A stretch of DNA of 64,000 bases, from contig CAWUKD010000001.1 of assembly GCA_963922815.1 (NCBI GenBank), forward strand, positions 1 through 64,000. The letters are read 5' to 3'. Source of the stretch: SZUA-146 sp963922815 (lineage in GTDB: Bacteria > Pseudomonadota > Gammaproteobacteria > Steroidobacterales > SZUA-146). The translations under genes and the position numbers were made by a program. This document shows positions 7,210-15,803 of this stretch, one piece after another. Under the pieces are notes generated by a model, which was not told where the DNA came from, ran no database searches, and was given only the letters and a program-made list of their open reading frames with translations. Positions within the stretch are counted from its first letter, which is position 1. Every line of letters starts with the position of its first letter.

Positions 7210-9528
7210 TTAAATTCGCTCCCTGCAAATCACCTCTATCGGCCCGGCAGACTGACCGGGCGACACTTCAAACGTTACCCGGACGTCCCGATAGCCGTCG
7301 CGCGTACCGACGGCCGTATATTCGCCGGGACGCAGACTAAGTGTTTCCCGGTTCACCATCCCGAGCCGGCCCACACGATAAACCAGCACATCGGTGGCCC
7401 CGTCAGAGACCAATTCAACCGGCAGAGGTATCTTCGCGGCCTGCATCAGCTCGCGAAGGCGCGTTGCCTGCTCTGAAATTCGCGGATCACTCATATAAGG
7501 ATCAACGCGCTCAAGCACGTTTTGCGCATTGCGAAACACGCTGTCATTGGCCAGACGAGAGGGCTGAGCAAGCAGCTGGGTTAACTGCTCATCCACTTCG
7601 GCGTGTTCCCGCACGCGCCGCATCGCTTCTGCGGTGGTTTGTGAAGGTGCCTTGTCAAGCAGCGCCTGATATTCGCGCTCGGCCCCACGGAGGTCTCCCT
7701 GTCGCTCGAGCTCCGCAGCCCGCGATTCAAGTCTGTTCACATCCTTTAATCGTATTGCGGTATCCAGCTGAGTCAGCGCCGAACGCACTTCGGCATCGCC
7801 CGGTCTCAGTCGACCGGCCTGCTCAAAGGCTTCCTGAGCCGCAGCGAATTCGCCGCGTTCGAGAGCGGCATAACCCTGCGACATCTGCCGGGAGTAGGCT
7901 CGGCTGGCCAGCTGTCTCTGCACACGACTGGCGCCCGCGCGAGCCGGTTCCCACTGCCCGTCCAGATCGATGGCCGTCTGAAACGCCGTTCGCGCGTCGT
8001 TGATCTGACCGGCCTGCTCCAACGCTTCGCCTTCAGCGACGAGCATCAGCACCTGGTCCAGATTTCCGGCACGTTCCAGCCCCTGCCGGGCGGTCCCGGA
8101 CTCGGGCTCGATGTCAAGCGCCAGCTGATACAGGCGACTCGCTTCTGCGCTGTCCGCCGCAGCCAGCATGGCAGCCGCATCCGATATTGTGTCGTCCAGT
8201 ACCGTTTTGGCTTTGGCTGCAAGCTCGTCGGCGAGGGTTTCGCCGTCCTGATAACGCTCGAGAGCCGTGGCAAAATCATTTTTGCGAAACGCCTGGTCAC
8301 CGCTAATGGCAAATTCTTTGATCTTCTCAAACTCAACGGGCGCCCAGACGGACGCGCGCTCGTCTTCGAGGTAGAACTGCTGCTCGAGCAGCCGCTCCAA
8401 TACCGCTTCGGCTTCTTTGCGAAGCTTGGCTTCCTGTGCAAGCTTCCAGGGTTCAACGCTTTCCGGCGCGGCGGTGGTACCGGCAGACGCTGGCGCACCC
8501 GAACTTGTGGTTGAGGGTGTCGCAGCCGTTGGCCCAACGACTGCCGTCGGTTCGACGGTAGTCGCGATCTTGGGAATAAAGTAGAACAGTGCGATCGCGC
8601 CCACCAATCCATAGATAGCCAGAGCGCCCATGGCCCGACGTCGGGACCGCTTCGGTTTGGAGGTCTCGGCATTCGCTTCGAGCGACTCAATCTCAACCAC
8701 ATCAATCTGATCAAACTCGTCCTCGGCGTCGCCGCCGCTAACCCGGGTTTCCAGCTCAAACTCGTCCGGCGGCAAGGTCACGTTGCTCTGCTCGGCCAGC
8801 GACACGCGCAGTGCGTCAACGACATCCGTCATGCTGGCAGGACGATGTGCCGGATCGGATGACAAGAGCTGATCGATTAACGTGGCAAGCCGACCGGTTG
8901 CTTTGCGATTAGGCGGCTTGTCGTCGGGCCAGCGCCCTTCGATCAGGCGATGCAGTGCCACGCCAAACGCATACATATCATCACTGGGGTCGGGTTCGTT
9001 TCCGCTTCGCTGCTGTGGACTCATACTGCGAGGCGATCCACCGCTACGCAGTCCGCCGTCACCTTTGACGGAAGCCACGCCGAAATCGATCAGACGTGCA
9101 TGGCCGTTGCTGTCGAGAACACCATTACTCAGCTTCACGTCACGATGAACAACACCCTGCTTGTGAACGTGAGCCAGACCCTCGGCCAGGCTAATCATGG
9201 CGGGCAGAAACTGCGCGGGAGGCCGTCCGATCAGGTCACCAATTCGGTCCCCTGACAGGTATTCCATGGCAAGCAGCGTATGCTCCCCGGAGTCGTGAAA
9301 ATCATGGACGCGGATGACCGAAGGATGCACACAACGCGCGCACATGTCGTATTCATTGCGCAAAAGCTTGCGATCCACGCTGCTATTGCTACGCGCCACC
9401 TTGAGAGCCACACGTGACTTCAGTGATGCATCCTGAGCCAGCCAGACCTGGCAATGCTCGCTGGTGTGCAATAGCCGAACAAGCGTATAGCGCTTGGCGA
9501 GTTTGTGACCTTTTACCAGTGGTTCCAT
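7210..9528 (-). CDS. Transmembrane Ser/Thr protein kinase with TPR-like periplasmic region
   Basis: 772 residues. Kinase domain at about 10-265: catalytic Lys43 (VALKVAR), HRDVKLSN with Asp130, and DFG at 148-150, followed by MSPQQRSG in the activation/P+1 region. The glycine-rich loop is weak (LLHTSEHCQVW). One membrane helix lies near 305-325, after a basic RRRRAM-like stretch. The external part holds alpha-helical TPR-like repeats (ALERGEFAAAQEAFEQAG, LELDP-like blocks) and ends in a PEGA-like beta module (LSLRPGEYTAVGTRDGY). The topology is that of Hanks-type PknB kinases that sense in the periplasm and phosphorylate Ser/Thr inside. The FHA protein in the same block is the obvious reader. 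It is the first of seven closely packed genes. Confidence 0.9.
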   Translation of the reverse strand: MEPLVKGHKLAKRYTLVRLLHTSEHCQVWLAQDASLKSRVALKVARSNSSVDRKLLRNEYDMCARCVHPSVIRVHDFHDSGEHTLLAMEYLSGDRIGDLIGRPPAQFLPAMISLAEGLAHVHKQGVVHRDVKLSNGVLDSNGHARLIDFGVASVKGDGGLRSGGSPRSMSPQQRSGNEPDPSDDMYAFGVALHRLIEGRWPDDKPPNRKATGRLATLIDQLLSSDPAHRPASMTDVVDALRVSLAEQSNVTLPPDEFELETRVSGGDAEDEFDQIDVVEIESLEANAETSKPKRSRRRAMGALAIYGLVGAIALFYFIPKIATTVEPTAVVGPTAATPSTTSSGAPASAGTTAAPESVEPWKLAQEAKLRKEAEAVLERLLEQQFYLEDERASVWAPVEFEKIKEFAISGDQAFRKNDFATALERYQDGETLADELAAKAKTVLDDTISDAAAMLAAADSAEASRLYQLALDIEPESGTARQGLERAGNLDQVLMLVAEGEALEQAGQINDARTAFQTAIDLDGQWEPARAGASRVQRQLASRAYSRQMSQGYAALERGEFAAAQEAFEQAGRLRPGDAEVRSALTQLDTAIRLKDVNRLESRAAELERQGDLRGAEREYQALLDKAPSQTTAEAMRRVREHAEVDEQLTQLLAQPSRLANDSVFRNAQNVLERVDPYMSDPRISEQATRLRELMQAAKIPLPVELVSDGATDVLVYRVGRLGMVNRETLSLRPGEYTAVGTRDGYRDVRVTFEVSPGQSAGPIEVICRERI

Positions 9529-9583
9529 AAATCCGTGTCGTTTGTTGGCAGCATCAGATACTCGCGATGACGACTATCGTCTA

Positions 9584-10864
9584 CTACTCATTTATATTTT
9601 CGGGGATTACTTCTTCTGAATCGAGCGCCGTGGAATTGATCGCCTGCGGCACCGATAGTTTCATATCCGCATCGCTCACTTCAAGACCCGTTTCAGACTC
9701 GTAAATCTCGCGCAGCAATTCACGCCACTTGGTGTACTGCTGGTCGGCGGTACCACTAAGTTCTACGGTTCGACCCTGCACCTCAACCAGCAGCGGCTTT
9801 ACTTCGGCCGAAAACGAGTCCCCCAGTTCCGCCAGCGCGGCGGCATTGAGTTTGGACTGCTTGCGCAGATCGAAACCGCCCTTGATCATATTGATGCCGC
9901 CGAGCAGCGCCGCATTCGAACCGTAGTATCCGGCCCGGGTCTTGGCTTTACCGCGTTGAACGGCTCCGGCCAGCGCCACCAGTACGCCTGCCGCTGTGGT
10001 CATGTTTGCCGTACGCTTCAAATCGCGCAGCACCACGGTTTCTTCATAACTAAACCGTCGCCAGTCTTCATACGGCGAGCTCATCTCCTCATGGAAGCTG
10101 TCGTAATGCTCATCAAGAAGATCGATAAACGCGTACTCGCGCTCACGAATTTTTTCGATGCGCGCCAGCATGGGATCGCCGGATGCGGGTAGCCGTTTGA
10201 TCGTAACTTCGCTGTCATCCTCTACAGCGTAATAGTCTTCGTAGGCATACGGAGAGATTGCAGCCGCAAATTTCAGCCTCGCCACCGTTCGAATTCTCGC
10301 CAGCTCTTCCATTGAAAGCTGTCGGCGAGCCTGCAGCAAATCATTGGCAATGTTGTTGTACAAATCCAGAAACGGCTCGGCATCGCCCGTCACGTCTTCG
10401 TTATACGACAGTTGGCCAGCGGTATCCGTATAGGTCTTGTCGATCCAGCGCCTTCCTGTTGTATCGTCAGCGACAACATGAACTTTGAGCACCTCGCCAT
10501 CGGACTTGAGCATTTTTCCACTGATGACCAGATCAACAGCTTCCGTCGGCCGGGGTATCAGTCGCACGGCGCCCCAGTTCTGGGTTTCTTCGAGCACTTT
10601 GCGCAGCTGATACGGCACATAGGCCGCCTCGGCGTTGCGCACTTCGCGATTGATAAACGCTTTGCTCGCTTCCTTGGGGTCCTCCGGGACATTGGGGTCG
10701 AACAGCGTAATGCCGATATCAACCAGACTCTCCTCCGCCAGCTCTTCCGCGGCCTTGATGGCCGGCTTGGCGGAAACATCAACTACGGTGGTAGAAACAC
10801 ACCCTGTTCCAAGCATTACCATGCTCAATAACAACAGGCGAAAGGATTTTGAAAACTGCGTCAT
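9584..10864 (-). CDS. Lipoprotein of unknown function
   Basis: 426 residues if started at ATG 10864, which has GGGAG 7 bp upstream; a longer frame to 10903 lacks such a site. The signal peptide ends in a lipobox, MVMLGTGC, so the mature protein should be lipid-anchored. Residues about 30-200 resemble a divergent beta/alpha domain (DIGITLFDPNVPEDP, VDLVISGKMLKSDGEVLKVHVVA) seen in lipoproteins that handle envelope stress, but I cannot name a family. Further on there is an alpha-helical part and a Gly-rich segment (AAGVLVALAGAVQRGKAKT) that could insert in a membrane. It lies 55 bp upstream of the kinase gene. Confidence 0.72.
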   Translation of the reverse strand: MTQFSKSFRLLLLSMVMLGTGCVSTTVVDVSAKPAIKAAEELAEESLVDIGITLFDPNVPEDPKEASKAFINREVRNAEAAYVPYQLRKVLEETQNWGAVRLIPRPTEAVDLVISGKMLKSDGEVLKVHVVADDTTGRRWIDKTYTDTAGQLSYNEDVTGDAEPFLDLYNNIANDLLQARRQLSMEELARIRTVARLKFAAAISPYAYEDYYAVEDDSEVTIKRLPASGDPMLARIEKIREREYAFIDLLDEHYDSFHEEMSSPYEDWRRFSYEETVVLRDLKRTANMTTAAGVLVALAGAVQRGKAKTRAGYYGSNAALLGGINMIKGGFDLRKQSKLNAAALAELGDSFSAEVKPLLVEVQGRTVELSGTADQQYTKWRELLREIYESETGLEVSDADMKLSVPQAINSTALDSEEVIPENINE

Positions 10865-10969
10865 AAGTGCTCCCTGGCACACGTTCAAAGGCGCACTGAG
10901 CACTTGCCCGGTGCGCCAACATTGCAGGAACCCATCCCCGGATGGCCTTGCATTAATAATATTATGGAA

Positions 10970-12577
10970 TCAATTGCCAATCGCTGCACGATAACTTCGA
11001 TACTCTTCCCACAAACGGGCCTTCAGCTCAGGATCGGTTTCCGCCATAGCCGCTTCGCGTAGCTGCCTGGCCACAACGTCATCACCCTGCGGATCCGGCA
11101 GATCATCCGGTACCTGAGGCGCATTGCCGCTGTTGTTACTGCCAATTGACTGTCCGCTCGCCGACACGGGATTCGTGCTGCCGGCTTCGCCAAACACTTC
11201 AGTCGAACCACCGGTCTGGGCCGCCGAGCCACCCGAACCCTGTTCGCCGCCGCCGTCATTTGAAGACGGCCCGATTACCTGACCGTCACCGCGACGACCC
11301 GATCGTCGGCTGTTTGAGATGGTGTCGTCGAATTCACCCAGCGTGCGCTCAAGCTCGCCCTCCAGATCTGCGACCGTTCGTTGCGGCGCACCCTGAGAGC
11401 CGTCGGTGGGCGTGCCCGTGCGACGACTTCCTGTTCGTCCGCGGCGAGCCATCGCCTCCCGTGAATCATCGTATTCGGGAGAGCTGAAATCGGGTAGTCC
11501 GCCCAGATCAATAACGGTGGCCAGAAGCTCGACCGATTTCTCCAGGAATTCGACCATAGTTTCCATGTCTTCGAAAACCAGTTCGCTGCCTGCTGTGGAT
11601 TGCGCAACGCTTTCAGGCAACATGCCAAGCTCCACAGCGGCCTTGATTAATTCGTTGCGAGCCTTCATCAGGTCTGCAGCTGCCTTGGTCAGCGCTTCTC
11701 GCGCGGTCTGTTCTTCCGGCGTGCCTCCGGACGCTGACGCAGGTTTGCCTTTGTTCAGGTCGGCACTGGCCTGCTCAAGACGTTCGGCGCTGTCGGCCAG
11801 ATCCTCGGCACTTTTCTGTTCGCGCTCGCGCTGTTTAGCACTCTCCCGGCGCTCACTTCGACTTTGCTGACTCTCGGAGGCGGCTTGTTCTGCCGCTTCA
11901 GACTCGGCCTCCATCGCTTGCTGCGCCTCTATGACAGACTGTGCGGCCTGCGCTACCGCGGCGGCGGCCGCTGCAGCCGCTGCGCTGCCGCCACTGGGTT
12001 CTGCAAACGGATCGTAATTGGGATCGCCTTTGCTACTGCTGCTGGAACCCTCTTCAGAGGCATCGGCCGTTTCCTGGCTTTCACCGGGCTCGCCTTCTTC
12101 TTTGGCCTGCTGGTTCTCTTTGGATTTTTCGGCAAGCTTCTCGCGCGCTCTGGCCAGTGCTTCCGAAGCACGCGTCACGGCGTCTGCCGCACGGGCAACG
12201 GACTCACCTACGTCAGCCAGCTCGCGATCCGCATTGGTCGCGTCGGCGCTCGATTCTTCGCCCGGACTGCCTTCCTCGCTATTCTCGCCCTTCTTCGGAT
12301 TCTTGCTGTCGGAGTTTTCGCCGCTGGTCTGAGACGAAGCGGTCGTGTTTGGCGATGACTCAGAAGGCGCCTGGGGCGTAGACGCCTGAGGCGTACTGGG
12401 CTGGCTTGGCGTGCTCGGCGTTGGCTGGGAGCTGGGGCTCGGAGGCGCGCTGGTGGGGCTTGCCGGCTTGCTGCTCTTGCTCGGTGGCTTGGACGTCGCG
12501 GATTTACAACCCGACCCTGAAACCATAAATGCCGCTATCGCAGCGGCAAGTGCGCTGCGGGTGATGATCCGGTGCAT
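10970..12577 (-). CDS. Low-complexity coiled-coil lipoprotein
   Basis: 535 residues from ATG 12577, which has GGAG 6 bp upstream; the frame runs on to 12658 without such support. The signal peptide is MHRIITRSALAAAIAAF and the lipobox is VSGSGC. The mature N-terminus is a Ser/Pro/Ala linker of about 80 residues, then a long Ala/Glu/Lys/Gln-rich coiled coil with an A9 run, a helical domain (EALTKAAADLMKARNELIKA ...), and a Gly/Ser-rich tail ending in a short conserved-looking helix (DPELKARLWEEYRSYRAAIGN). It looks like an outer-membrane-tethered spacer. It is the likely first gene of the block that includes the kinase and ExbB-like genes. No enzyme motif is visible. Confidence 0.72.
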   Translation of the reverse strand: MHRIITRSALAAAIAAFMVSGSGCKSATSKPPSKSSKPASPTSAPPSPSSQPTPSTPSQPSTPQASTPQAPSESSPNTTASSQTSGENSDSKNPKKGENSEEGSPGEESSADATNADRELADVGESVARAADAVTRASEALARAREKLAEKSKENQQAKEEGEPGESQETADASEEGSSSSSKGDPNYDPFAEPSGGSAAAAAAAAAVAQAAQSVIEAQQAMEAESEAAEQAASESQQSRSERRESAKQREREQKSAEDLADSAERLEQASADLNKGKPASASGGTPEEQTAREALTKAAADLMKARNELIKAAVELGMLPESVAQSTAGSELVFEDMETMVEFLEKSVELLATVIDLGGLPDFSSPEYDDSREAMARRGRTGSRRTGTPTDGSQGAPQRTVADLEGELERTLGEFDDTISNSRRSGRRGDGQVIGPSSNDGGGEQGSGGSAAQTGGSTEVFGEAGSTNPVSASGQSIGSNNSGNAPQVPDDLPDPQGDDVVARQLREAAMAETDPELKARLWEEYRSYRAAIGN

Positions 12578-12894
12578 GGGTAACTCCTGCGAAATGTCCT
12601 GTAACTGTAGACGACACAAAACAGTTTTGGTTTCCTGTTTCGGCCACTTTTTCGTCATAACGGTACAAAGTATAGAACTGGACTGACCAATACACTAACT
12701 TCGAGCCCTATGTGAATGATTTAGTACATGAAATCGCCGCCATTATATGCGAAGCTCTTCGTAACAATGTCAGCCTCTTTCACCAGCATAATAGACGGAA
12801 GCGACAGCATAGTTTAGCCTCACGTGAAGGTTTCATAGAACAGACAGGTAATTTTTCCCGCTGGGAGGCTACCTGACTTGGAGTAGTGTAAGTA
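12578..12894. promoter_or_regulatory. Divergent intergenic region
   Basis: 317 bp between the minus-strand lipoprotein (start 12577) and the plus-strand lipoprotein (start 12895). It must hold the promoters for both directions, including the whole kinase/ExbB/VWA block. It is AT-richer than the flanking genes. I could not pick a convincing -35/-10 pair or a clear palindrome. Confidence 0.5.
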
Positions 12895-13554
12895 ATGCGA
12901 AGACAATGGGTCCAGGGTTTCGCGATCGTCATGATCGCCCTGCTGCTAACCGCTTGCGGCAGTTCCACACCGCGAAGAGTAGACGTAAACAGCGACATTC
13001 CTACCCCGGTAATTGACAAGCTGCCGCTGACAGCCGGCGTGGTATTTGATGAAAAACTGACGCGCTTCACGACCACCGAGCAGCAGCAGAACGGCAAGAA
13101 GTGGCAAATCGGACTCGGCAACACCAATCGCAAAGTGCTGAACGATATTTTCACGAGCCTGTTTGAAAATGTAGTGATATTGCCCGACGCGAAAGCTGCG
13201 ACCGAACCACCGGAAAACGTGGCATTCACACTGGTGCCACGCATAGACGACTACTCTATGCTGAGTGCAGGTGACGCAGGTGGCAAGTTTTACGCCGTTT
13301 CCATGCGCCACTTCATCGACATCTACGATGCCGCCGGACAGCGCACCGGAACCATGGAAGTAAACAGCTACGGCCGGCATCGCAAGGGCGGCCCGATGAC
13401 CAACGGCACGGCCGAAATTGATGCCGCAACGGACGATGCGTTTCGGGATCTGGCGGTAACACTGGTCGTCGAACTACCGAGTCGGCTGAATCAATCCGGC
13501 CTGACCGGCGCACCTGACGAAGACCCCGAAACTGAATCTGAGAGTACTGAATGA
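12895..13554 (+). CDS. Lipoprotein of unknown function
   Basis: 219 residues with a signal peptide and lipobox IALLLTAC at residues 15-22. The mature part has a short linker and one domain with alternating strands (NVAFTLVPRIDDYSM, FYAVSMRHFIDIYDAAGQ), then an acidic tail rich in Glu. The pattern resembles small outer-membrane lipoproteins with a beta-sandwich, but I recognise no family. The last codons overlap the next start (ATGA at 13551-13554), so the two lipoproteins are translated together. It diverges from the kinase block and may serve the same envelope process; that is inference from position only. Confidence 0.7.
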   Translation: MRRQWVQGFAIVMIALLLTACGSSTPRRVDVNSDIPTPVIDKLPLTAGVVFDEKLTRFTTTEQQQNGKKWQIGLGNTNRKVLNDIFTSLFENVVILPDAKAATEPPENVAFTLVPRIDDYSMLSAGDAGGKFYAVSMRHFIDIYDAAGQRTGTMEVNSYGRHRKGGPMTNGTAEIDAATDDAFRDLAVTLVVELPSRLNQSGLTGAPDEDPETESESTE

Positions 13555-14213
13555 AGTCACCACTAGCTCGATGTGCATCCACGATTGGCCTGCTCCTTTC
13601 ATGCGTCATCTTGCAGGGTTGCGTAACGTCGCGAGTCGATATGGCCTTTGACAACCAGATAGACACGTCGGAAGGCGCTGGCGTGGTGCTGCTCACGCGT
13701 CGCGATAATGTCAAAACGGAGACGGAAGTCCCCTTTGTCGACTGCGTTAAGAAGCGACTGACGACAGGCGCCAACCGGATTGTGCTTAAAGAAGAACAGG
13801 TTTTTCTCGACAGCCTGTTTCCCTGGTTCGAACCTCGCGTTGCTCCGCTTACGGTAGAAGCCCTTCCCGACCTGCTGGGCAAGCCCGGCGTGTCTGAAAA
13901 AGTAACGAGCGCCGGCGTACGCTATGTCATGTGGCTTGGCGGATCGGTCGAAACCAAAGACGGCGGTGGTTCCATCACCTGTGACGCCAGCGTCGGCTGT
14001 TTTGGTTTCACCTGGTGGGAAAACGGCGCGACCTATGAAGCCTCTATCTGGGATCTTGAAAGCCTGGAAAGCACTGGCGTGATCAGCGCAGACGTCACGG
14101 GCCGCTCCTACATTCCCGCCATCGTCGTTCCAATTCCTCTGATTGCACGCACCAAAACGGCTGCGTGCTCGGAAATGGCTGAGCAAATCAAAGGGCAGTT
14201 CGTCGGCGGCTAG
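13551..14213 (+). CDS. Lipoprotein of unknown function
   Basis: 220 residues with a signal peptide and lipobox LSCVILQGC near residue 24. The mature protein has two Cys in a short loop (SITCDASVGCFGF) that may form a disulfide, flanked by strands (VRYVMWLGGSVETKDGGG, YEASIWDLESLESTG). This resembles a cysteine-pair beta domain found in exported proteins of unknown role. The ATG overlaps the stop of the preceding lipoprotein gene by 4 bp. The gene converges on the TonB-C protein gene ending at 14303; the 89 bp between shows no strong terminator hairpin. Confidence 0.7.
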   Translation: MKSPLARCASTIGLLLSCVILQGCVTSRVDMAFDNQIDTSEGAGVVLLTRRDNVKTETEVPFVDCVKKRLTTGANRIVLKEEQVFLDSLFPWFEPRVAPLTVEALPDLLGKPGVSEKVTSAGVRYVMWLGGSVETKDGGGSITCDASVGCFGFTWWENGATYEASIWDLESLESTGVISADVTGRSYIPAIVVPIPLIARTKTAACSEMAEQIKGQFVGG

Positions 14214-14302
14214 AATGTTGGCGGTGCGCTACGACCGGCACAAGCGCTCACGAGTATTGGATCGCCGATTTATCCGGCAGGCACTTCTTTCGTTGCTTAA
14301 AT

Positions 14303-15802
14303 CTACAAACGTTCGGTGCCTGGATTCCCGGCATCGTCTGCGTCATCTTCCGTAACCTGTGACGGCTCGCCAGCATCCCCGGAACCGGCGTCATTGTCGC
14401 GGGCTGCTTCTTCAGAATCGACGTTCGGACCTTCACCATCGGATTGTGCAGCAGCCTCTTCACCCTCAGAGCCCGCGGTCTGCGGCGCCTCTTTGGGTAA
14501 CCGACGGGTCAGGTCGTAACGCAAGACTTTGCGTACGCCTTTGGTTGCAACCGGTTCGCCATTCACAATACGAGGCCGGTAGCGTGAGGCTTTGACCCGC
14601 TGCCCCACTTCGAGTGCAAAGCGCGCATAGTCAAGATCGTCCCGGACCACAGTCAGGTTTGTCACGCGGCCTTCAGCGTTTACTGTGAACTCGAACTCAA
14701 GAATGGCGATGCCTTCCGGAATCGCCCGAAGTCGGGAAGGCCTCAAACCAATTGGAATATCTTCATATTCGATTTCGACCGGATGGGAAAACAAATCGAT
14801 GCTGTCGCCCGCCTGTTCGCCAGCGGTGTCCAGTACACTGCCCGCCTCGCTGTAGGCTTTGCGGGCCGATCCGCGACGACCACCGATCACATACCAGTCA
14901 CCCAGGTCACTCCACGATCGGGCCAGATCTACCGCATCCGTAAATTCCTGCCGTTCGTACAGTTTAATCACTTCCATCAACGCATTGGCGCCGGCACGCG
15001 ACATAACGCGATTGCCACCTCTTGGCGTGTTCAGGTAGCTGCGTGCAAAATCCCGCAGAGGCCCGACCAGGCGCAGGTCATCGGATCCATACGCACGCTC
15101 CATGATCTGTAGTGCTCGCCGGTAGTTGGCGCGAGCCAGATCGTGCCGTCCCGTACGCTCATGCCATTTGGCCATGCGGCGAATCGCCGGAAGCAGCTGT
15201 GGCGACTCGCCATAGGTTTCTTCGTGTGCACGCAGCAGAAACCTTTGTTCGCGCGATGCGTCCGTCAGATCACCTTTGTTGTAATACGTTTTGGTAAGCC
15301 GGTTGACGATGCTCGACTGCACCAGATTATAAATACCGAAGTTCCGATGGGTCAGATCTTTGGCCTGCACAAGGGCTTCTTCTGCAGCATCAAGCTTACC
15401 CAATCGCATGAGCGATTTTCCAAGCCCTTCAAATGGCTGCACAAGTCTGGGGTCGAAAACGCCGGCAGACCGCTCAAGCTCGTCAATAGCGCTTGAAAAG
15501 GCCAGCACGGAACCTTCATAATTTTTGAGCCCGAACTGAGCTTCTCCCAGACACAGGTAAGGTCCGGCCAGTATGCCAGGTTCGGAAACCAGCGCGGTCG
15601 AATCTATCTGCGCTTCACAGCGCGCTTTCGCTGCCTCAAAGTTCTCGTGCTCGAGCAGGTCCCGGCTAACGGCATCCATGACGTCGGGGAGCTGCTGAAA
15701 CACGGGAGGTGAGGCCACGCGCCGGACAGGCTCGGACTTCCCGTGAGCCGAAGCCAGCAGGCCCGCCGAAACCAGCAGGAGGACAGTTCTGGTAAGAGAC
15801 AT
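14303..15802 (-). CDS. TPR protein with TonB C-terminal-like domain
   Basis: 499 residues from ATG 15802, one base after the stop of the M48 gene; the 3 codons upstream (TTG start) look unneeded. Signal peptide: LLLVSAGLLASAHG. Residues about 30-300 form TPR-like helices (CLGEAQFGLKNYEGSVLAFSSA is typical), then a TonB_C-type domain around 345-430 (ILEFEFTVNAEGRVTNLTVV, SRYRPRIVNGEP). The C-terminus is acidic and disordered. Energy-transducing TonB proper needs an N-terminal membrane anchor and a Pro-rich linker; neither is present, so this is probably a periplasmic protein borrowing the fold. It is coupled to the protease gene upstream. Confidence 0.8.
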   Translation of the reverse strand: MSLTRTVLLLVSAGLLASAHGKSEPVRRVASPPVFQQLPDVMDAVSRDLLEHENFEAAKARCEAQIDSTALVSEPGILAGPYLCLGEAQFGLKNYEGSVLAFSSAIDELERSAGVFDPRLVQPFEGLGKSLMRLGKLDAAEEALVQAKDLTHRNFGIYNLVQSSIVNRLTKTYYNKGDLTDASREQRFLLRAHEETYGESPQLLPAIRRMAKWHERTGRHDLARANYRRALQIMERAYGSDDLRLVGPLRDFARSYLNTPRGGNRVMSRAGANALMEVIKLYERQEFTDAVDLARSWSDLGDWYVIGGRRGSARKAYSEAGSVLDTAGEQAGDSIDLFSHPVEIEYEDIPIGLRPSRLRAIPEGIAILEFEFTVNAEGRVTNLTVVRDDLDYARFALEVGQRVKASRYRPRIVNGEPVATKGVRKVLRYDLTRRLPKEAPQTAGSEGEEAAAQSDGEGPNVDSEEAARDNDAGSGDAGEPSQVTEDDADDAGNPGTERL

Positions 15803-15803
15803 A

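Noticed and set aside
572..9528. A type VI secretion accessory set (kinase plus FHA)
   Set aside because: Kinase and FHA proteins occur with type VI systems, but no TssB/C, ClpV, VgrG, Hcp or IcmF-type gene is present, while an ExbB-like gene and VWA stators are.
14303..15802. TonB energy transducer for the receptors
   Set aside because: It has a cleavable signal peptide and no membrane anchor or Pro-rich linker; only the C-terminal fold is shared.
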